NCBI GenBank assembly: GCA_050692195.1
Contig: JBOGVA010000067.1
Location: 1-35,154 of the forward strand
From: JBOGVA01 sp050692195
Lineage (GTDB): Bacteria; Actinomycetota; UBA4738
Length of the DNA stretch: 35,154 nt
Direction: 5' to 3'
The notes under the pieces were generated by a model. That model was not told where the DNA came from. It saw nothing but the letters and a program-made list of their open reading frames with translations, and did no database searches. Of the stretch, positions 26,084 to 34,662 are shown in pieces. A program made the position numbers and the translations under genes. Position 1 is the stretch's first letter; every line of letters begins with the position of its first letter.

Positions 26084-27406
26084 GTGGGAGCTTCCTCGTT
26101 CGGTCGCCTCCGTGGCGTATCCTCCGGTCGCGTGGAGAAGCGCTTCGCGAGACGCGAGGTCGGGAGGCTATCCCTGGCGGCGGTCCTCGCGACGACTCTG
26201 GTCACCCTCACGCTGGGAGCCCTCGTCAAGCACCCCTGCGCTGGGGGGGATTGGGCCGACGGTAGGCAGTATCGCCGGCTCTGCTACACGGACGTCGTTC
26301 CCCTGTACGCCACCGAGAGGCTGAGCGGGGACAGGCTCCCCTTCCTCGACCGGTGCCCTGCCTCGGCCGGGTCTCAGTGCGACGAGTATCCGGTGCTCAC
26401 GATGTACTTCATGCGTCTCTCGGCCTGGATCGGGCAGGGCTTCACCGCGTTCTTCTATTCCAATGCGTTCTTCCTGGCCATCTGCGCCCTGGCCACGGCC
26501 TGGGCGCTGCACCGGATGGCGGGGGGCCGAGCAATGTACTTCGCCGCCACTCCTACCCTGCTGGTCTACGGCTTCGTCAACTGGGACCTCCTTGTCGTGG
26601 CGCTGGCGACCGGCGCCACGCTCGCCTACCTGCGAGACCGGGACGAAGTGAGCGGGATCCTGATCGGTCTGGGGGCCGCGGCCAAGCTGTATCCCGCCCT
26701 CCTTCTCCTGCCGTTCGTCCTGGGGAGGGTTCGAGCGGGTCGGCGACAGGGCGCGGTGACCCTTTCCGTCTGGGCCGGCGTCGTCTATGCCGCCGTCAAC
26801 CTGCCCTTCATCATTGTTGCGCGGGACCAGTGGCTCACGTTCTTCCGGTTCAATGCCGAGCGGCCGCTGGACTGGGACAGCCTCCTGTTCGTGGCCTGCC
26901 AACGGCTCCAAGGGGAGACGGGCTGCTCCTGGTCGATCAGCCTGGTCAACGTGCTCTCGCTCGTGATGTTCGCTTGCGTGACGGCCTTCCTGTGGTGGGC
27001 GCGCCGAAGACGGGACCCTGACTTTCCCCGATGGACGTTCGGGTTCCCCCTTCTGGTGGCGTTCCTGCTGACGAACAAGGTGTACTCGCCCCAGTACGGG
27101 CTCTGGCTGCTTCCGTGGTTCGCCCTGAGCCTTCCCGATCTCAGGCTGTTCGCCGCCTTCCAGGCCGCCGACATCGCGGTGTTCGTGACGCGATTCATGT
27201 GGTTCGGGCGGCTGCTGGCGGACTCCGGCGACCCTGCCTTCGCCGGATTCGGGGGCGTCCCCATCGGAGCCTTTCAGGTCGCCCTTGTCCTGCGAGCCGC
27301 GGTCCTGGTGATCTGCTGCGTTGCCTGGGTGCTCCGGACGGGAGAGGACGCACAACCCCTCGTCGAGTCCCGTCCAGGCCACCGCATCTCGGAGATCGGG
27401 ACGTGA
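26084..27406 (+). CDS. GT87-like polytopic mannosyltransferase
   Basis: This membrane protein of up to 440 residues has about ten helices. An early extracytoplasmic loop (PLYATERLSGDRLPFLDRC, DEYPVLTMYFMRL) carries acidic residues typical of GT-C glycosyltransferases. The motif VNWDLLVVALATGATLAYLRD with the following GLGAAAKLYPALLLLPF is characteristic of GT87 enzymes, which use polyprenyl-phosphate mannose for wall glycolipids. Rv0051, near ponA1 and rpsF in M. tuberculosis, is of this type. The start is uncertain: GTG 26084 has GGAAGAGG at short spacing, while GTG 26132 starts just before the basic VEKRFARREVG and the first helix. It overlaps the next gene as GTGA. Confidence 0.85.
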   Translation: MGASSFGRLRGVSSGRVEKRFARREVGRLSLAAVLATTLVTLTLGALVKHPCAGGDWADGRQYRRLCYTDVVPLYATERLSGDRLPFLDRCPASAGSQCDEYPVLTMYFMRLSAWIGQGFTAFFYSNAFFLAICALATAWALHRMAGGRAMYFAATPTLLVYGFVNWDLLVVALATGATLAYLRDRDEVSGILIGLGAAAKLYPALLLLPFVLGRVRAGRRQGAVTLSVWAGVVYAAVNLPFIIVARDQWLTFFRFNAERPLDWDSLLFVACQRLQGETGCSWSISLVNVLSLVMFACVTAFLWWARRRRDPDFPRWTFGFPLLVAFLLTNKVYSPQYGLWLLPWFALSLPDLRLFAAFQAADIAVFVTRFMWFGRLLADSGDPAFAGFGGVPIGAFQVALVLRAAVLVICCVAWVLRTGEDAQPLVESRPGHRISEIGT

Positions 27407-28710
27407 ACCCCGAGCCGTCCCCGTCCGACTCCCCGTCCGCCGCCGAGCGCGACACTCCACTCCAGGGCGGCCGCCATCGACATCGCGCGGGCCGAGTCGA
27501 AAGGCCGCCAAACGCGAATCGCGACGGGCTCCTGTACTGCGTGAAGGTCTTCGTTGTCACCCGGATCGCCTTGGCTGTCATCGCCCTGGTCGCGGTGGCT
27601 CTCCTGCCCGACTTCTCCGGCGTGGCGGAGGACACGCGGGCGGCCCTGCCGCTGGTACCGACCCCGGTGAGCGTTCCCGGGTGGCCGGCCAGAGGCGTCA
27701 CCCCCGGCTGGCACAACCTCTTCACCGTCTGGGAGCGCCAGGATGCCCTGTGGTATCTGCGGATCGCCGACCAGGGCTACGCAACCGACGACGCCAGCGC
27801 GGCCTTCTTTCCTCTGTACCCGATGGTCGTGCGAGGCGTCTCGTTCGTGCTCGGCGGGCACCCTCTGGCCGCGGGGCTTCTGGTTTCCAACGCGGCCTTC
27901 CTGGGCGCCTTGGCGGTGCTGTGGGCCCTGACCCGGAGCGAGCTGTCGGAGGAGCTGGCCCGCCGCGCCGTTCTGTACGCGGCCGTCTTCCCCACCGCCT
28001 TCTTCTTCGTGGCCCCCTACAGCGAGTCTCTCTTCCTGCTGCTCGTCGTGACCGCGTTCTGGGCGGCGCGCCGGAGCCGGTGGGAGTTGGCCGGGCTGGC
28101 GGGTGCGCTCGCGGCCCTCACCCGCAACATCGGGGTCGTCCTCTTCCTGCCACTGGCCCTGGAGGCTGTCTACCAGAGCCTCTCGGCCCGGCCGAGGCGC
28201 TGGCAGGTCCGGGGCCTTGCCTGGTCCCTCGCCCCCGTCACCGGGACCCTGGCGTACCTGGGATTCTGGGGAGCTCGGTCCGGGGACTGGCTGGCACCCC
28301 TTCATCAGCAGGCTGCGTGGCAGCGGAGCCTGGCCATTCCGCTGGCCACGTTGTGGAACGGGACACGGGACGCGTATCGGTACATCGGCCTGTACCCCGG
28401 CGGCTACCACCTGCTGGACTGGCTGATCACCGTGGCGGTGCTGGCAGCCGCCGGCTACGCGCTGGTGAAGTTTCGGCCCTCCTATGCCGCATTCGCCTGG
28501 GCCAGCATCATCGTGCCGCTCGCGTCGCAGTTCGCCAGCCGCCCCTTGATTGCCTTCAGCCGATACGCGCTTCCGATCTTCCCGGTGTACTGGGCGTTCG
28601 CGCGATGGACATCTGGCAGGCCGGTTCGGCACGAGCTCCTGGTGGGTATCTCCGCGGCGCTTCTCGGCCTGATGACCCTTCTCTTCGTCAACTGGTACTA
28701 CATCATCTGA
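27403..28710 (+). CDS. PIG-V-like polytopic mannosyltransferase
   Basis: This 435-residue membrane protein has about eight to nine helices. After about 45 hydrophilic residues the first helix (IALAVIALVAVALL) is followed by a large loop and DALWYLRIADQGYATDDASAAFFPLYPMVVR, the signature of PIG-V-like GT-C mannosyltransferases. Later conserved features are LYAAVFPTAFFFVAPYSESLFLLL and GALAALTRNIGVVLFLPL. The likely donor is a polyprenyl-phosphate sugar and the acceptor is unknown. The GTG at 27403 overlaps the stop of the GT87 gene (27403-27406), so the two are co-translated and probably act in one envelope glycan pathway. Confidence 0.85.
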   Translation: MNPEPSPSDSPSAAERDTPLQGGRHRHRAGRVERPPNANRDGLLYCVKVFVVTRIALAVIALVAVALLPDFSGVAEDTRAALPLVPTPVSVPGWPARGVTPGWHNLFTVWERQDALWYLRIADQGYATDDASAAFFPLYPMVVRGVSFVLGGHPLAAGLLVSNAAFLGALAVLWALTRSELSEELARRAVLYAAVFPTAFFFVAPYSESLFLLLVVTAFWAARRSRWELAGLAGALAALTRNIGVVLFLPLALEAVYQSLSARPRRWQVRGLAWSLAPVTGTLAYLGFWGARSGDWLAPLHQQAAWQRSLAIPLATLWNGTRDAYRYIGLYPGGYHLLDWLITVAVLAAAGYALVKFRPSYAAFAWASIIVPLASQFASRPLIAFSRYALPIFPVYWAFARWTSGRPVRHELLVGISAALLGLMTLLFVNWYYII

Positions 28711-29115
28711 GCCCGAAGAGGGTCCAGTCCCCCAGATCAGCCTTTGAGGGGCCAGGTACGGCGATCACCGTATGGGAGGCGGGAGAGGACAGTGGTATAG
28801 CGAACGGAAGTGGGCCTTGTGACGGCGGTCCCGAACGCAAAATGAGGGAGCCATGCGATGGGTTCGTCCTCCACATGACTCGGAAGGTTGGGCGGGCCAC
28901 GCCCTTCACCTATCTGATCGTCGAGCCCGGCTGAAGCGACCTGGACCTGCTCGATTGGGGCGGGGCTAGGCGTCAAAGGCCTCTGTCGCCTAGGCCATCC
29001 GGCCGAAACCGGCGGCCAACGGGGCGGCCGGACCTTCCCCCCGTGTCGTAGCCCGCGCCTATAAAATGGTGTGGGTTCTTCAGGGTCACCTCTGACTGAC
29101 CGATGGGATAGAGAC
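28711..29115. other. 405-nt intergenic region with hairpins, no convincing gene
   Basis: No credible gene is visible here: a 68-residue minus-strand frame at 28703-28909 lacks any SD or recognisable sequence. The region contains several stems: TACGG/CCGTA (28757-28772), CTAGGCG/CGCCTAG with a 14-nt loop (28966-28993), and CCGG-CCGAAA-CCGG (28999-29012). Downstream is the TATAAA box for the next gene. It may combine a terminator for the glycosyltransferases with a structured leader. I compared it with the c-di-GMP-I riboswitch and found no real match. Confidence 0.4.
29060..29065 (+). promoter_or_regulatory. -10 element upstream of the second response regulator
   Basis: TATAAA, followed by AT, stands out in very GC-rich DNA, 50 nt before the ATG at 29116. 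It predicts a start near 29072 and a leader of about 45 nt. No recognisable -35 lies 16-18 nt upstream, suggesting an activator-dependent promoter. Confidence 0.4.
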
Positions 29116-29766
29116 ATGCCGATCAAGGTGATCATCGCCGACGACCATTCGCTGGTCCGTCAGGGCCTCCGCCGGTACCTCGAGATGGCGGGCGACATCC
29201 AGGTGGTCGGCGAGGCGTCCAATGGGCGGGAAGTCCTCGAGCTCATCGGGAACGGGAACGGGGCCGGCCAGCCGGACATCGTTCTGCTCGACATCCGCAT
29301 GCCCGAGATGGACGGGCTCGAGGCGGCCCGCAAGATCAAGCAGAACCACCCCGCCATCGGCGTGATCATGTTGACCGCGTACGACGACCGTCAGTTCGTG
29401 GTCGAGGCGGTGCGGTCCGGGGCCCGGGGCTACGTCCTCAAGGCCCGTGACGCCGAGCACCTCATCCAAACCGTGCGGCTGGTGGCGGGAGGGAACATGG
29501 TCATCGATCCGCAGCTCGTCGTGGCGCTGGCCGACGAACTGACCCAGGCCAAGGAGCGGGATCGAAAGGCCGAGACCCTCACCACGCGCGAGGTCGAGAT
29601 CCTCCAGCTCCTCGCCTTCGGCCACACGAACAAGGACATCGCCGACCAGTTGTTCATCTCCCCGGACACGGTCAAGACGCACCTCGAGCATATCTTCGAG
29701 AAGCTGGGAGCCTCCGACCGCACCGCAGCGGTGGCCGAGGCCCTGCGCCGTCGTCTCATCGAGTGA
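29116..29766 (+). CDS. NarL/LuxR-family response regulator (second)
   Basis: This 216-residue regulator starts MPIKVIIADDHSLVRQGLRRYL. The receiver has phospho-acceptor Asp59 in IVLLDIRMPEMDG, Thr in MLTAYDDRQF and Lys in GYVLKARD. The C-terminal helix-turn-helix is TTREVEILQLLAFGHTNKDIADQLFISPDTVKTHLEHIFEKLGA, a typical LuxR domain. It lies 53 nt upstream of a membrane histidine kinase on the same strand, the likely partner. The upstream frame to 29071 lies before or at the predicted transcription start and was excluded; the ATG at 29116 matches family starts but has only a weak SD (GAGA). Confidence 0.93.
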   Translation: MPIKVIIADDHSLVRQGLRRYLEMAGDIQVVGEASNGREVLELIGNGNGAGQPDIVLLDIRMPEMDGLEAARKIKQNHPAIGVIMLTAYDDRQFVVEAVRSGARGYVLKARDAEHLIQTVRLVAGGNMVIDPQLVVALADELTQAKERDRKAETLTTREVEILQLLAFGHTNKDIADQLFISPDTVKTHLEHIFEKLGASDRTAAVAEALRRRLIE

Positions 29767-29819
29767 GGGCTCGGCTGCACCCTTAACGCAGCTCACTCCG
29801 CCAGCCGATATTGAGAACG

Positions 29820-32021
29820 ATGCATTCGTCTAGCCTGTCGCGTGCGCCGGCGCGCCTTACGGCGGATGCCCGGCCGATCGGCCCGGACCCGCGCGAGCGC
29901 CGCCTGTTGGGGATCCTGGGAGCGAGCGCGGCAGCGACCGCCGGGTTGGTCCTCACGCTCTCGACGCTGTCGTCCCCACCGTCGGCCGCCGTTCTGGGCG
30001 AGTTCTCCCTTCTCCTGGCAACCGTCGTGTCCGCGGCCATCCTGGTGCCTCTCTCCCTTCGTCGGGGGGCCTGGGTCGGGACGCGACTGACGGCCGGGGG
30101 ATTGGCAGCGGCGGCCGCTTTCCAGGCCGGCGGCTGGCTCCTCCGATCCCTCGAGAGCCGGCCTCCGGCCGGAGACGTCCTCGCCGGGACCATGACGTTG
30201 CTGTTGCTGGTGTTCCTGGTGGTCCTCGGGCTCGATTTCGTGGAGCACGTTCGCCGCGAACGGGCGGAGCTCCTCTCGGACATCGCCTTGATCTCGATCC
30301 TGACCGGCGCTGCGGTCTTCCTCCTCCTGCGCATGGGGGGCGGAGGCGGCCGCGGCCTGACGGGATCGGCCCTGACCGCGGTGATCGCCGCCGGCGCCAT
30401 CCTGGTCGTCGTCGGGTGGGGCGTGCTCCTTCTATGGTGCCCCACCCCGGTCCACCTCGGCCTCGTCGCCTGTGCCACGCTCCTTGGTTCCTCGGCCATC
30501 GTCCTCGACATCGCCAGGCAGATGGGGTGGCCCGCCGATTCACTGCTGGGGCCGGCGGTGATGGCGGGCATCTCCCTGCTCGGCCTGGCCGCCCTGCTGG
30601 TGGTGGAACCCAGGCTGAACGCTGGTGGGCCACGGCCGGTCAGGGCGGTCCGGTGGGTACGCCCGACCCTGCTCGCGCTATCGCTGTGCGGGGCGGGCGT
30701 GATGGTCGTGGTCTCTTTGGGGTCTCGGGAGATCCATCTGAGCGTCCCCCAGAGCTTCGCCCTCGCCGCCGTGGTGTTCGGAGCGGTGAGCGTGCGAACG
30801 ATCATGAACCAGGTCGCCATGGTCCGGGCGGCGAAAGAGCTGGAGGGAGCCCTGGACGAGCGAGAGGCCGCCATCGCCTCACTACGATCCGCAGCGCAGG
30901 TTGTAGAGACAGCGGCGGCCCGGCACAGGCTCCTGCTGGACGCCGCGGTGGACGGGATCGTCGAGCTGGACCCTTCGGGGACCATCGTGCGGGCCAACGG
31001 CGCCTTTTGCGCCATGGTCCGGCTGCCGCTGAAAGAGGTCATCGGCCATCCGTGGGCGGACATGGTGAAAAGGGAAGGGCGGGCCCGCGAGTCCCTGGCC
31101 TCGCTCCCGGAGACGGGGGAGGCCGTCCTGGTCACGGACGCGGGGACCACCTACCTCGAGGCCCGCTCGTCCACCCTTCCCACGACACCGCCTGGCAAGC
31201 TCCTGATGATCCGGGACGTCACCGCGAGCAAGACGGCCGAGCAGACGATTCGGACCCTCCTCCAGTTCCTCCAGGACCGGGACGAAGACCGGACCCGCCT
31301 CCTTCAGCGCACCAACGCGGCCATCGAAGCCGAGCGGAACCGGATCGCCCGGGACCTCCACGACGGGCCGATCCAGGGGATCTCCGCCACCTCGCTCTCG
31401 CTCGAGGCCGTCAAGCTGATGATGGAGTCGGGAGACCTGTCGGAGGCGCTGGAGACGCTCAGGAAGATCTGTGGCGAGCTCGGCGAGGAGGCGGTGAACC
31501 TGCGAAGGATCATGAGCGACCTCCGTCCGCCGGTCCTGGAGGAACGCGGCCTGATCCCTGCCGTCCGGGAGCTGTGCGACCGGTGGCAACGGGAGCTGGA
31601 CGTCCCCGTCTCGGTGACGGCGGACCCCCACTCGGAGGTTCCAGACGACGTCGAGACCCTGGCCTATCGGGTGGTGCAGGAGGCGCTGTCGAACGTGGCC
31701 AAGCACGGCGCGGCCAGGAAGGTGATGGTGAGGATCGAAGCGGGTTCGGGCACGCTGCGGGTAGAGGTGAGGGACGACGGCCGGGGATTCGATCCGGAGA
31801 ATGCCCGCGAGTTCCTCCGGATGGGCAAGGTCGGCCTGGCCTCCATGCGGGAGCGGGCGGAGCTGGCGGGGGGCACGCTCACCATCAAGAGCAGCCCTGG
31901 AGCGGGGACGGTCGTCCTGGCGATGCTTCCGTTCGAAACCCTCGGCTCGATTCCACGCGCGGCTCATGGCCGGTCGAAGGCCGCGGGCGCCGGCAGGGCC
32001 TTGAAGAGCGAGAGCGCCTAG
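29820..32021 (+). CDS. Membrane sensor histidine kinase with PAS domain
   Basis: This 733-residue kinase has about ten predicted membrane helices in its first 320 residues, for example GILGASAAATAGLVLTL, TMTLLLLVFLVVLGL and AVMAGISLLGLAALLVV. This resembles 7TM/MASE-type sensor modules that detect membrane or small-molecule signals. A short coiled coil leads to a PAS domain (about 360-480; LLLDAAVDGIVELDPSGTIV). The HisKA_3 phospho-acceptor is His514 in IARDLHDGPIQGIS. The ATPase domain has the N box QEALSNVAKHG, G1 DDGRGF and G2 GLASMRERAEL. ATG 29820 is preferred over TTG 29811; neither has a good SD. It pairs with the response regulator at 29116-29766. Confidence 0.88.
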   Translation: MHSSSLSRAPARLTADARPIGPDPRERRLLGILGASAAATAGLVLTLSTLSSPPSAAVLGEFSLLLATVVSAAILVPLSLRRGAWVGTRLTAGGLAAAAAFQAGGWLLRSLESRPPAGDVLAGTMTLLLLVFLVVLGLDFVEHVRRERAELLSDIALISILTGAAVFLLLRMGGGGGRGLTGSALTAVIAAGAILVVVGWGVLLLWCPTPVHLGLVACATLLGSSAIVLDIARQMGWPADSLLGPAVMAGISLLGLAALLVVEPRLNAGGPRPVRAVRWVRPTLLALSLCGAGVMVVVSLGSREIHLSVPQSFALAAVVFGAVSVRTIMNQVAMVRAAKELEGALDEREAAIASLRSAAQVVETAAARHRLLLDAAVDGIVELDPSGTIVRANGAFCAMVRLPLKEVIGHPWADMVKREGRARESLASLPETGEAVLVTDAGTTYLEARSSTLPTTPPGKLLMIRDVTASKTAEQTIRTLLQFLQDRDEDRTRLLQRTNAAIEAERNRIARDLHDGPIQGISATSLSLEAVKLMMESGDLSEALETLRKICGELGEEAVNLRRIMSDLRPPVLEERGLIPAVRELCDRWQRELDVPVSVTADPHSEVPDDVETLAYRVVQEALSNVAKHGAARKVMVRIEAGSGTLRVEVRDDGRGFDPENAREFLRMGKVGLASMRERAELAGGTLTIKSSPGAGTVVLAMLPFETLGSIPRAAHGRSKAAGAGRALKSESA

Positions 32022-32033
32022 GTACGTCCTTTG

Positions 32034-32051
32034 AGGGCCTGCTAGGGCCCT
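32034..32051. terminator. Possible bidirectional terminator
   Basis: AGGGCC-TGCTAG-GGCCCT is a perfect 6-bp stem with a 6-nt loop, centred on the 20-nt gap between the convergent kinase and PBP genes and covering the PBP stop codon. The + side is followed by TCTCC, a weak pyrimidine tract. Confidence 0.4.
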
Positions 32052-34150
32052 TCTCCGGAAGGACTTGGAGAGGGAGACGGAGACGGGCTCGGCGAAGGCG
32101 AAGGTGAGGGGCTGGGCGAAGGCGACGGACTTGGAGATGGTGAGGGGGAAGGCGAGGGGCTCGGCGAGGGGGAGGGGGTGGGTCTCAGCGCACCCTCCGG
32201 GTTCTTCTCGTACCCCTCGAAGCTCGGCGTCGGGAACCCCTCCACCGGAAGGTCCGCCATCGCCGCGGCCATGAAGTCGTGCCAGATCAGGGCGGGGATG
32301 GACCCGCCGAAGACGTTGGCGTACCCCTGGATGTTGTGCATGGGCACGCGACCCTCCGGGTACCCGACCCATACGCAGGCGGCCAGCTGCGGGGTGTAGC
32401 CGCAGAACCAGGCATCCGCGTAGTCCTGGGTGGTCCCCGTCTTGCCCGCGACCGGGCGGCCGTCGGGGAGCCGCGCGGCGGTCCCGGTTCCCGCGGTCAC
32501 GACGCGCTGTAGGGCGTGGGTGACCAGGTCCGCGTCGTTGACGCCCAGCGCCCGCTCCCTTCGAACGGCCAGCTTCTCCAGGACATCCCCCTCAGCGGTC
32601 TTGACCTCGGTGATCGACTGCGGCGAGCGGTGCACGCCCCGAGCCGCAAGCGTGGCGTAGGCCTCGGTCATCTCGAGGGGTGTGACCTCCGGGGTCCCCA
32701 GGGTGATCGAGCACACGGGCTGGAGCTCCGAGTCGATGCCCATGCGCTGGGCCACGTCGGCCACGCTCTGGGGGTCCACGGTGGTGACGAGTTGGGCGAA
32801 GATCGTGTTCACCGACCTGGCGGTCCCGTCGGTGAGCTGCATCGTTCCCGCGGAGGCGTCGCCGTAGTTGTGGACCTCCCAGGGCTCCCCGTTCGTGAAG
32901 CAGCGGGGGTCGTCGATGGTGATCTGGGACGGTCCCTGCCACACGGACTCCAGGGAGATCCGCTGCTCCATGGCCGCGGCCACCGTGAAGGTCTTGAACG
33001 CGCTTCCTGTCTGCCTCCTCGCCTGGGTGGCGTTGTTGAACTTGACCCTGTTGAAGTCCTTGCCCCCCACCATTGCCCGGATCTCGCCCGTCTGGGGGTC
33101 GATGGCGACCAGGGCGGCGGTGGGATCCCTCCGCCCGGGCAGGTGCTGCGCCACGGCCCTCTCGGCGGCCCGCTGGAACCTCGAGTCGAGCGTGGTGCTC
33201 ACTCGAAGCCCTCCGGCGAAGGTGAGGTCGGAGCCGTACCGGTCCTGGAGGAGCTGCGACACGTGGCTCACGAAGTAGGCGAACCTGGACACGTCGGGGC
33301 CGCGCTCCCGGACCTCGACCGGCTGGCTCTTCAGCTCGTGGGCCTCGGCCTGCGTGATGTAGCCCTGCTCGGCCATCCTGTCGAGGACCAGGTTCCGCCG
33401 GGTCTTGGCCGCCTCGGGATGCCTGACGGGGTCGTACCTGGCCGGCGCGGAGATCACCCCGGCCAGCGTGGCGGACTGCAGCACGTCGAGCCTCGCGGCA
33501 CGGATGCCCCAGTACGTCTGGGCCGCCGCCTCCACGCCATAGGCGCCGTTCCCGAAGTAGACGGCGTTCAGGTACTTCTCCAGGATCTCGTCCTTCGTGT
33601 ACTGGTGGTCCAGCTTCACCGCCAGCATGGCCTCTCTGATCTTCCGAGAGAAGGTTCGCTCGGTCCCCGTGTAGACGTTCTTGACGTACTGCTGGGTGAT
33701 GGTGGACCCGCCCTGCTCGATCCGGCGGCTGGCCAGGTTGTTCCACGCCGCCCGGACGATGGCGAAGTAGCTGACGCCACCGTGCCGGTAGAAGTCATGG
33801 TCCTCGATGGCGATCACGGCCTGCTTGATCTCGTCGGACATCCTGGAGAAGCGAACGACCGTACGGTTCACGGTGGAATGGAGGGTGGTGACGAGCCTCC
33901 CGTTGCGGTCGTAGATGAAGGTGGTTTGTGCCCCCTGAGGGGCGTTGGGGATCTCGGTGTTCGCGTAGACGTAGGCGAAGGTGCCGACGACTCCCAAGAT
34001 GACCAGCAGGGGCGCGACCACGAAGACCCACCAGTAGCGCCGGAAGAAGCCTCGCTTCTTTCCGCTGGAAAAGGCCTTCGCCTTGGCGCCCTCAGCTCGC
34101 GGCGCCTTCTTGGGTCGGTGTCTTCCACCTCTGGGAGTCGTCCCGATCAC
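32042..34150 (-). CDS. Class A penicillin-binding protein (PBP1A/PonA type)
   Basis: This 702-residue bifunctional peptidoglycan synthase has a basic cytoplasmic tail (1-38) and one membrane helix (about 40-62). The glycosyltransferase GT51 domain has catalytic Glu116 in IAIEDHDFYRHGG and the motif QGGSTITQQYVKN. The transpeptidase domain has nucleophile Ser383 in TGSAFKTF, an SxN motif (SVN) and Lys570 in AGKTGTTQ. The C-terminal tail is 20 Pro-Ser dipeptides followed by GEGP. The GTG start at 34150 is only 8 nt from a TACAAT -10, suggesting a leaderless mRNA. In M. tuberculosis a DUF5318 gene (Rv0049) also lies next to ponA1 (Rv0050). Confidence 0.96.
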   Translation of the reverse strand: MIGTTPRGGRHRPKKAPRAEGAKAKAFSSGKKRGFFRRYWWVFVVAPLLVILGVVGTFAYVYANTEIPNAPQGAQTTFIYDRNGRLVTTLHSTVNRTVVRFSRMSDEIKQAVIAIEDHDFYRHGGVSYFAIVRAAWNNLASRRIEQGGSTITQQYVKNVYTGTERTFSRKIREAMLAVKLDHQYTKDEILEKYLNAVYFGNGAYGVEAAAQTYWGIRAARLDVLQSATLAGVISAPARYDPVRHPEAAKTRRNLVLDRMAEQGYITQAEAHELKSQPVEVRERGPDVSRFAYFVSHVSQLLQDRYGSDLTFAGGLRVSTTLDSRFQRAAERAVAQHLPGRRDPTAALVAIDPQTGEIRAMVGGKDFNRVKFNNATQARRQTGSAFKTFTVAAAMEQRISLESVWQGPSQITIDDPRCFTNGEPWEVHNYGDASAGTMQLTDGTARSVNTIFAQLVTTVDPQSVADVAQRMGIDSELQPVCSITLGTPEVTPLEMTEAYATLAARGVHRSPQSITEVKTAEGDVLEKLAVRRERALGVNDADLVTHALQRVVTAGTGTAARLPDGRPVAGKTGTTQDYADAWFCGYTPQLAACVWVGYPEGRVPMHNIQGYANVFGGSIPALIWHDFMAAAMADLPVEGFPTPSFEGYEKNPEGALRPTPSPSPSPSPSPSPSPSPSPSPSPSPSPSPSPSPSPSPSPSGEGP
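32057..32176 (-). repeat. (Pro-Ser)20 coding repeat in the PBP tail
   Basis: Twenty tandem Pro-Ser dipeptides (120 nt) end the PBP. All six Ser codons and all four Pro codons are used, so the DNA repeat is heavily degenerate while the protein repeat is perfect. This points to selection on the peptide, probably a flexible wall-spanning tail that may be glycosylated, and argues against recent replication slippage. Confidence 0.9.
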
Positions 34151-34158
34151 GTCGCTCG

Positions 34159-34164
34159 ATTGTA
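34159..34164 (-). promoter_or_regulatory. -10 element giving a leaderless PBP transcript
   Basis: TACAAT on the minus strand matches TATAAT at 5/6 positions. Its last base is 8 nt before the GTG, so transcription should start at or 1-2 nt before the start codon. No clear -35 is seen. Confidence 0.4.
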
Positions 34165-34251
34165 CCCATGACCTGCGGGTTCACTCGCAGGGAACGTGGA
34201 GGTTTGATGGCAGCGCGTGCAAGCGGGTGCTCCGCCCGCGAGGCCGGAGGG

Positions 34252-34662
34252 TCAGCCGGCGGTCCGGACCCGGAACGCCTCCGACAGGTGGTTCCAGGAA
34301 CAGCCGGTGCAGACCTCGACCACGTAGCAGGCGCCTCCGCGAGTGGACGCCGCGAGTGCCAGGCCCTCTTCGATCTCGAAGGCCCGGCCGTTGTTGCGCC
34401 GCAACCCGTCGGCGTAGACGTAGGCGAGCAGACGGAGCTCGAAACGCTTGCAGACCGGGCAGGGGCGGGTGGCGTCCGCCCCCAGGTAGCGGGCGGCCCG
34501 CATCAGCTCGGGGTGCGCGTCGCAGATCTCGAAGCGCGACAGGAGGCCGCGCCGGAAGTCGCGGATCAGGGCCCGCTTGGCCAGCGTGTAGTCGACCAGC
34601 CCGAGGGCCTTACGGTGGCCGACTCGGCTTCGTGTCCTGGGTCGCATCGCAAGCCGTTGCAT
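34252..34662 (-). CDS. DUF5318 family protein
   Basis: This 136-residue protein (131 if ATG 34647 is used) matches the actinobacterial DUF5318 pattern. It has VDYTLAKRALIRDFRRGLLSRFEICDAHPELMRAARYLG, then CPVCKRFELRLLAYVYADGL and CTGCSWNHLSEAF. Two CxxC pairs (CPVC and CTGC) suggest a small zinc ribbon. The function of the family is not established. Rv0049 beside ponA1 in M. tuberculosis is the comparable gene, and here it lies 101 nt upstream of the PBP on the same strand, hinting at a link to wall synthesis. The start overlaps the end of the TadG-like gene by 53 nt if ATG 34662 is used. Confidence 0.88.
   Translation of the reverse strand: MQRLAMRPRTRSRVGHRKALGLVDYTLAKRALIRDFRRGLLSRFEICDAHPELMRAARYLGADATRPCPVCKRFELRLLAYVYADGLRRNNGRAFEIEEGLALAASTRGGACYVVEVCTGCSWNHLSEAFRVRTAG

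Noticed and set aside
28703..28909. A 68-codon minus-strand open frame
   Set aside because: It has no SD, no recognisable domain, and it overlaps the end of the mannosyltransferase gene.
28930..29030. Possible c-di-GMP-I (GEMM) riboswitch because of GCGTCAAAGGCC and stacked stems
   Set aside because: The GCAAACC core and the tetraloop-receptor elements are missing, and the similarity is only superficial.
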